Positions 58,080 to 64,000 of a DNA stretch of 64,000 bases are shown piece by piece; the first letter of the stretch is position 1, and every line of letters begins with the position of its first letter. The position numbers were made by a program, and so were the translations under genes. A model generated the notes under the pieces. That model searched no databases, was not told the origin of the DNA, and saw only the letters and a program-made list of their open reading frames with translations. The stretch is from Mallotus nudiflorus (lineage: Eukaryota; Streptophyta; Magnoliopsida; Malpighiales; Euphorbiaceae): NCBI GenBank assembly GCA_947683625.1, contig CANTUR010000193.1, positions 3,348,001 through 3,412,000 of the forward strand, in the 5' to 3' direction.

Positions 58080-59890
58080 ATTAAGTGAATTATTAAATTG
58101 GATTTTTTTAATTTTCCATAACTTAGTGAAACTTTAAATTTTTTGGAGGATGTTCTATTATATAAATAATTGGTAACGAGTATAGCTTCTACACATAGGC
58201 TTTTTGGCAGTTTTCATTCATTAGCAATGCTTTTAACATATCCACTAATGTCCTATTTTTTTCTTTCTACCATCTTATTTTGTTATGGGTTGCATATGGT
58301 TTTTTACTGATGTAGAATTTAATGTTCTTTACAAAACGAAAAAAAAAAAAATTCCATGAAAAAATATTCACATCTATCTCTCCTTATAATTTTAATTTTC
58401 TTATCCTTTTGATTGTCAACTATATATTTATAAACTTTAAGCATATCCAAAGCTTGATGTGTAATTTTTAATTAAAATCCATATGGAAATTCTAAAAAAT
58501 CATCAATGAATATTATGAGGTATTTATTACCCCCTCTAATTAACATATTATTCAATTCATATCATATATATTATTCCAATAAGCTAGATGTTCTTTTAAA
58601 TGTTAAGACAATAATTTCTTAGTCTTTTTTTACATAATGCATCACAAGTTTACTTGTCATCATGATAATAAAAAAATATAATAAAATCATGCTTTGTCAT
58701 ATATTTTAATGATCATTAACTTAAATGAGCGAAAGGATCATGCCCTAATGATAAAAGCAATTAATTATCATTAATTTCATCATCATCATTATCAATATTA
58801 AGATTGGACATTCCTTCACGTGAATAACCCATTTCACAATTTGTCCATTTTTCAACAAAATTATTTTGTCTGATTTTAACACAATCTTAAACTCCATTTT
58901 ACTTAACACATCAGTAGATGTGACATTTTTTTCTCATGTAAGGTACATTAAACTAAAAGTAAATTTCTGTTTAATGTTAAATGTAATTTTATATTGCCAT
59001 TAAATACTACTGTCGCAAAATCATTATTTTTTTTATCAACACTTCATGTCTACTATCAATAATTATATAATCTTTGAATTGTGACTTATTATTGCATATT
59101 TGGATAATCGCACTTGAATCAAACCATCAATCATTAGACTTTGGGACTGCAGCCATATGAAATTCTATGATCATTCTAATATGTGAATTTGAAACCATTG
59201 CTACAAGTTTATTTGTTTTCTATTATTCTACCATTTTTACTTTGTTGAAATTCTAAGCATTTTTATGGCTTTCATATTTTTACTTTTTCTGAAATCTAAA
59301 TTTTCTTTGATAATGTCCATTCTTTCCACAACTATAGCAAGTTCTTTTATAGAATGTTCATTCCCAAAATTCCACTAAGTGCTCCTCTTGTTTTCTCCAC
59401 CAAATTTTTTATTTACTTTCTAAAATTCACTTCCATTGTAATTTCACTTAAAAATTTCTTTACTCGCACTCTTATTTTTTCTTTGAAGATGTTTTTAAAT
59501 CTATTCAAGAGAAAACGCTTATGTGTTATGTAAAACTTCTTCCTATAATCATTAGGTATTTTGCAGTAATTCCTCCAACTTACAACGATTTAGGAAGCAC
59601 CACTTTCAAGTCCTTTAATTTGGACATCGAATTTGTAGTTCATGAACTTGACTAATCATAGGAATATTATCAATTATTGAAAATTTAAAATACTTTATAA
59701 TAAGAAATATCCATACATTATTTCTCATTATGCTTCTCGTATCTTCTTTGAAGACTTGAAAGAAGTAAAAAAGATCATAAAGATTATCAAACAAGTTGTT
59801 GAGAATATGTCCTTTGCATGATAGTTCATGCACTTCAACATTTTTTTCGATTTGTTTTAGTTTGCTCATCGTCTTTAAGAGTTTATGATT
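58080..59890 (-). pseudogene. Ty1/copia gag, protease and integrase relic
   Basis: Gag: 59615-59869 ends IPMISQVHELQ, and a knuckle-like CYSCGKNGHYQRKF lies near 59330. Protease-like WFDSSAIIQI lies near 59120. Integrase: YFIIFIDDFLEF, KKIKIIRRDRCEYFF, KPYATHNKIRW and KEKNRTLVDMLKALL between about 58590 and 58210, with many stops and shifts. The integrase breaks off near 58080 at the LINE. RT and RNase H are absent here. Confidence 0.72.
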
Positions 59891-60149
59891 AGAGGTCTGC
59901 TAGATTAAGATCCAAGACATAAAAAATTTTCTAAACAGGCAAAAGGAACAAGATCTTGTCCAGCGTACAAAACTGGTTCTGTTGAATCTGTCTAGCTTGA
60001 CAAAATCTTAATTCATAACAGCTTTGGATTTCATTGCAAAATTAAAGTAATAAATACTTAAACAATTTTAAGAGTATGGAATAGAATTTAAGATGTGACT
60101 AATCACCATCTTTTAAGGATTTACTACCCTATTATACATTTGTTTTGCA

Positions 60150-60550
60150 TTTTATTGGGAAAATATATAACAAAACTCAAAAACTTTAGATAGTTAAAAA
60201 TCTAAAATTTTTCCAAAGAACAACAAAAAATAGAAGTGAAGATAAGAGAAAAGAAAGTTTTATGCTGTTGATAGATTGGAAAGTTATATTTATAAGGATG
60301 TAATCACTCTTTCAAAAGGACATAAATATTCAATTAAAAAGATATAATCATTCTTTGAATAATTATCATTTAAAATAGCTTGTTTACATGCTTTTTCATA
60401 ACATACTTCATAATATGACTATGCCTATGGAGCATGTGCGATGAACTATGTCCATATTTGAAATCTTTTACAAAGTTTGATCATATACAATAATTGTAGT
60501 TAAAATATGTTCATGTTCGATGCCCCACATTCATAACCTATTCTAAATAG
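60150..60550 (-). repeat. LTR-like fragment related to 21.84-22.37 kb
   Basis: Lies upstream (in minus sense) of the copia gag relic, where a 5' LTR belongs, and resembles 21840-22365. It is cut at 60550 by the start of another LTR. Confidence 0.45.
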
Positions 60551-60894
60551 TGTAATAATCCTCTAAAGAGAAAGAATACTTGAATAAGAAAAAAAGATTA
60601 ATTAAGAAGGATGCTCAAACAGGAAAAAGATGCTCAAATAGGGAGATTTCTCACATCTTAAAGAGGCAACAACTCCTAATCCTACAAGACTAAGGAATCA
60701 TTTTCCTCTCAGGTTTGAGTCAATCATCCCTTGTATACATAGCCCTCACATCTCTCATTCATTCATAGCACTCATTCTCTCTCTACCGTTTCTAACTTAG
60801 GTATCGGAGGGTTTATGGGCATCCTCCCTACCACTCACCTTACCCTTTGTTGATTGCTTGCAAGATTCAAGAGATTCCTAGAAATAAGTTATCA
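60551..60894 (+). repeat. 5' LTR of small gypsy-like element
   Basis: TGTAATAATCC to GTTATCA, 344 bp. The end carries GGAGGGTTTATGGGCATCCTCC, like the U5 of many plant gypsy LTRs, and the primer site follows directly. Confidence 0.65.
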
Positions 60895-60896
60895 AG

Positions 60897-60914
60897 TGGC
60901 ACCGTCTATAGGAA
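60897..60914 (+). other. Primer binding site, TGGCRCCGTCT type
   Basis: TGGCACCGTCTATAGGAA is close to TGGCGCCGTCTGTGGGAA, a primer site common in plant gypsy elements. Confidence 0.75.
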
Positions 60915-61193
60915 TCCTTTGAATTAAAGCCCTTATCATGTATTGAGTTAAGAAGATTTTTAAACAAGATCCATAACATTCAGTCCACCTCCACCATTAA
61001 CCTCACCCCCTACTACTCTACTCAACCCAGCAGCCTCTGTTCAACCAGCAAGACCTTCATCCCATGCTCTTCTTCTTTATCCATACACACCTCCCGCTAA
61101 TGCTCAAAATTGGTCAAATCCATTGGGCATGAAATTCCCCTATCATGCTCCTCTATCACATGTTAGTAGACCTATAACTTTTGTACCTTTTCT
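60915..61193 (+). mobile_element. Start of gypsy-like internal region, truncated
   Basis: Pro-rich coding-like text (PPANAQNWSNPLGMKFPYHAP) follows the primer site and may be the gag N-terminus. It is cut at 61194 by the next LTR. Confidence 0.5.
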
Positions 61194-64000
61194 TGTCACG
61201 ACCCAAAACAGGGGCTTTGACCGGCGCTAAGGAACGGGAATTCTTTCGAATCTGAAACCCGTCGCAAGCCTTAAAATAAACAAAAACATGCAATAATAAT
61301 AATAACAACATAATCAAAATATTTTGCAGCGGAAATAAATTTCATAAATAAAATAAAGTAATGCTCCATCAAACTCGTTTAAATAAACAAGCTCATTCTC
61401 ATATATAAATAATCTTTTAATACAAATCTTTAAAATACAATCTCATTAAAACATGATACATAAATTTCACAAACGACTATAACTACTGTAGTGTCTAGAA
61501 TATAAAATAAAATCAAGTAAGCATATTACATAGTAAAGTTGGGGCAGAAGAAATCTGGCGTATGGGTCTGCTACTGAGGTCTGAAGTGATAAACTCTCAT
61601 GAAAACTAGTCAACGAAGGGGAGTCATACCTCATTGAGTGAATTGTTATAATATATATACATGCATACTAAATGACAATGCACACATTCAATAGTATATA
61701 TAATAAATATATATACACGCAAAATCACATAGATGTAGCAAAATCATTTTATATAAATATTAAGAAATACATCCGTATATGAAGGATCAAATAGAACCCT
61801 AGAAAATCGCAACCTCAAACAATGTTAGACAACACTCTAGCCATACAGGCTCACTTATTCCAAATAATTTCACTTGTTCCATTTTGGACAGTAGACTGGC
61901 CCCGAGACACTTGGTCAATCAAGCTCCAGCAGTCTGACTGTCAGTGTGATTGGCCCCAAGACACTTGGTCAACCAAGCTCCAGCAATCACACTCTTAAAT
62001 CACATCACACATCAAATAAATCAATCTGATCATAATCCACAAATAGGTTAGTATTAAAGCCTAAATGCTATCGGCGTACCGGTACGTACTCGGTCCTAGT
62101 ACTGCCCACTAGGTAGCATGTTCTATTGATATCCATCATTTAAATATAAAACATACATTCATAAAATCAATGATGCATGACATTAAATAAAATAACAACA
62201 TAAACCATATATATACTAGAAATATACCAAAAATAAACCAGGTATATTTTGAGTATATATACGTCAAATAAATTCAATTTAATTATAAAAAAAACAAGAA
62301 ATAAACCATAAATATACTTAAAAAAATTTTAAGTAAAATTTTTTTTAAGTATAATTCAATAATAAAACATGCATTTAATTTAAAATATACAAAAAATATA
62401 CCTAAGCATTTATTAAACCATTTATGCAGATATCATAAAATAAAACATACATTTCTAAAACATGCAATCCTAATACAAGTATATATAGAATAACAACTCA
62501 ATGTTATTGCGCTCCTCGAGACGGGTCCGACAGGCCTGGTCCATTAGGCCTTGATTTCGGCACAACTAAACAAATAAATGACAACACCACATTAGAATAA
62601 ATCTATCGGAATTCTAAAGACTCGATCTAGAATCTTAGACACAGAACTAGAATACGAATTCGACCGAACATCACGTTTTACGAGAATTCTATCAAAAATC
62701 TGGTAGAACCTCCCCTATAAAACGGACATCTCTCTACTCAAAGAGTAAAGCCAGCCCTGCAAGAAACACACTTCAAAAATAAACATAATTCACAATCCCT
62801 CGGTCGGACTCCAAACTACAATTTCACCGACCGAGGTCCACATTTCACAAGATAATACAGAACACATGAAAAATACCAAAAATGCCCTTCAGTACTCAAA
62901 ATATAGCAATTTAGATATTTAAACGCTAAAAATAATTATTTTACCGATAAATACATAAAAACCCTAATTTTAATAAAATATTATTAAAAATCGGAAATGC
63001 TCAATAAATTCATAAATATTGACCAAAATACATTTTATAAATCCAAATTACATAATTAACCCTAAAACATATTAAAAATCGATAAAAACTCATTTATTTA
63101 GAAAAATAGTATAGTATATATAATTTGAAAATAATTTATGAAAAATAGTTTTAATTAGTTAAAAATACTAAATAATTTGTAGAAATCATTTTTATACCTC
63201 AAATAACTAGTAAAACCAATTTAATTATATTTTTAGCCAATTTAGTATCAAATTACCAAAATACCCCTAGTTATATAAATTCACTATAAATGTTCAAAAA
63301 TTCACCAAAAATAGCATAATTACTCAAAAATTCATTTCTCAACATATAATTCAATAATATCAATAAATATACTCAATTAACCAATTAATTTCAATAAAAC
63401 ACATAATTAACCTAATTTTCCCAAAATTACATAAACTAAATAAATTCAAAATAATTATATAAAAATCATAAACATTGCAAATAAATTTATAAAATGCATT
63501 TCAACACCTATAAACACCATAAAACACAATTTCATAATTTAATTAATTAATTTTCAAAAATTAGAAAATATTAATAAAATAATAAAAAATTCAAAATAAT
63601 CAAAATAATTTCCAAAAATTCACATAGCTAGATTAAGCTACTAGGATCAATGTTTGTGAAAGAAGTTTACATGAATCAACCAAATCGAAACTCAAAAAAA
63701 TTGAAAACCCTAGTAGGCCGAAAATGATAATTGAAACCTAGGAAAATCTAGATCAATTCAAGTGAAACAAAGCTTGGAAATGCACTCACAGGAAATCTCA
63801 CTTATATTATTTTAATATATAAATTAACACACAATAAATGTCCACCACACACTTTAATAATAATATATATACACATATACATATATACACACATTTAATT
63901 AATTAATATTAAAACTATATATTATAATTTAATTTAATTATATAACCCTAATTTTAATTTAAATGCATGTATGTATATGTATTTTATTGACACTTTAAAA
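61194..64000 (-). mobile_element. Long LTR of another gypsy element, runs off window
   Basis: Starts TGTCACGACCC on plus; the reverse complement GGGTCGTGACA is a common 3' terminus of plant Tekay/Del-type LTRs, so I read this as the 3' LTR of a minus-strand element. At least 2.8 kb without coding. Orientation and lineage are inferred. The far end is outside the window. Confidence 0.55.
61897..62004. repeat. 54-bp direct repeat inside terminal LTR
   Basis: TGGCCCC(G/A)AGACACTTGG followed by TCAA(T/C)CAAGCTCCAGCA occurs at 61897 and 61951, about two units. Confidence 0.85.

Noticed and set aside
1..64000. tRNA, rRNA or organelle-derived DNA
   Set aside because: No cloverleaf, rRNA core or chloroplast/mitochondrial gene sequence was recognised.

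Overview
This window is eukaryotic nuclear DNA from a plant, almost certainly a eudicot. It is very AT-rich, carries no operons or ribosome binding sites, and is filled with plant-type LTR retrotransposons (Ty3/gypsy and Ty1/copia) and plant L1-like LINEs nested in one another. It has one convincing host gene. The species cannot be named from the sequence.

The only intact host gene is a single-exon C2H2 zinc-finger repressor of the ZFP1/2/3/4 type on the minus strand (8970-9482). It has one QALGGH finger and a C-terminal EAR motif, and sits in a low-copy, microsatellite-rich stretch (about 7.3-14.3 kb).

The rest is transposons in layers. (1) 466-5873 is a complete Ty3/gypsy element on the minus strand with LTRs, PBS, PPT and a perfect GTTAG target duplication; its gag-pol frame is broken mainly by stop codons. 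(2) 14.3-21.5 kb is a minus-strand LINE that lost its RT core and is split by a solo LTR with perfect AGGTG duplications (18010-20093). (3) 22366-36675 is a 14.3-kb Ogre/Tat-like element with 1.8-kb LTRs, a decayed gag, an antisense plant-mobile-domain relic and two tandem arrays, but no recognisable pol. (4) 37094-38584 is a Mutator-like TIR element with a perfect 9-bp target duplication. (5) 39.3-40.2 kb holds a copia RT/RNase H relic. (6) 40203-52265 is a copia element with 2.4-kb LTRs; its RT was deleted, and its 5' LTR carries two insertions, a 727-bp tandem duplication and a truncation. (7) 54.05-58.0 kb is a second LINE, split by a solo LTR of the same 2.4-kb family. (8) 58.1-60.5 kb is a copia gag-PR-integrase relic that may be the front half of the relic at 39.3-40.2 kb. 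(9) 60551-61193 is the start of a small gypsy-like element, cut by a long LTR (61194 to the window end).

The most notable signals are: a pol-less Ogre-like giant whose gag keeps its frame but has stops almost only at positions expected for Gln or Arg codons; an LTR-derived insertion with inverted LTR 5' termini at both ends and a perfect TSD; the 727-bp duplication; a copia element apparently dispersed over about 38 kb by nesting; and a decay pattern across several elements that looks like cytosine deamination. I saw no CRISPR array, tRNA, rRNA or organellar insertion.
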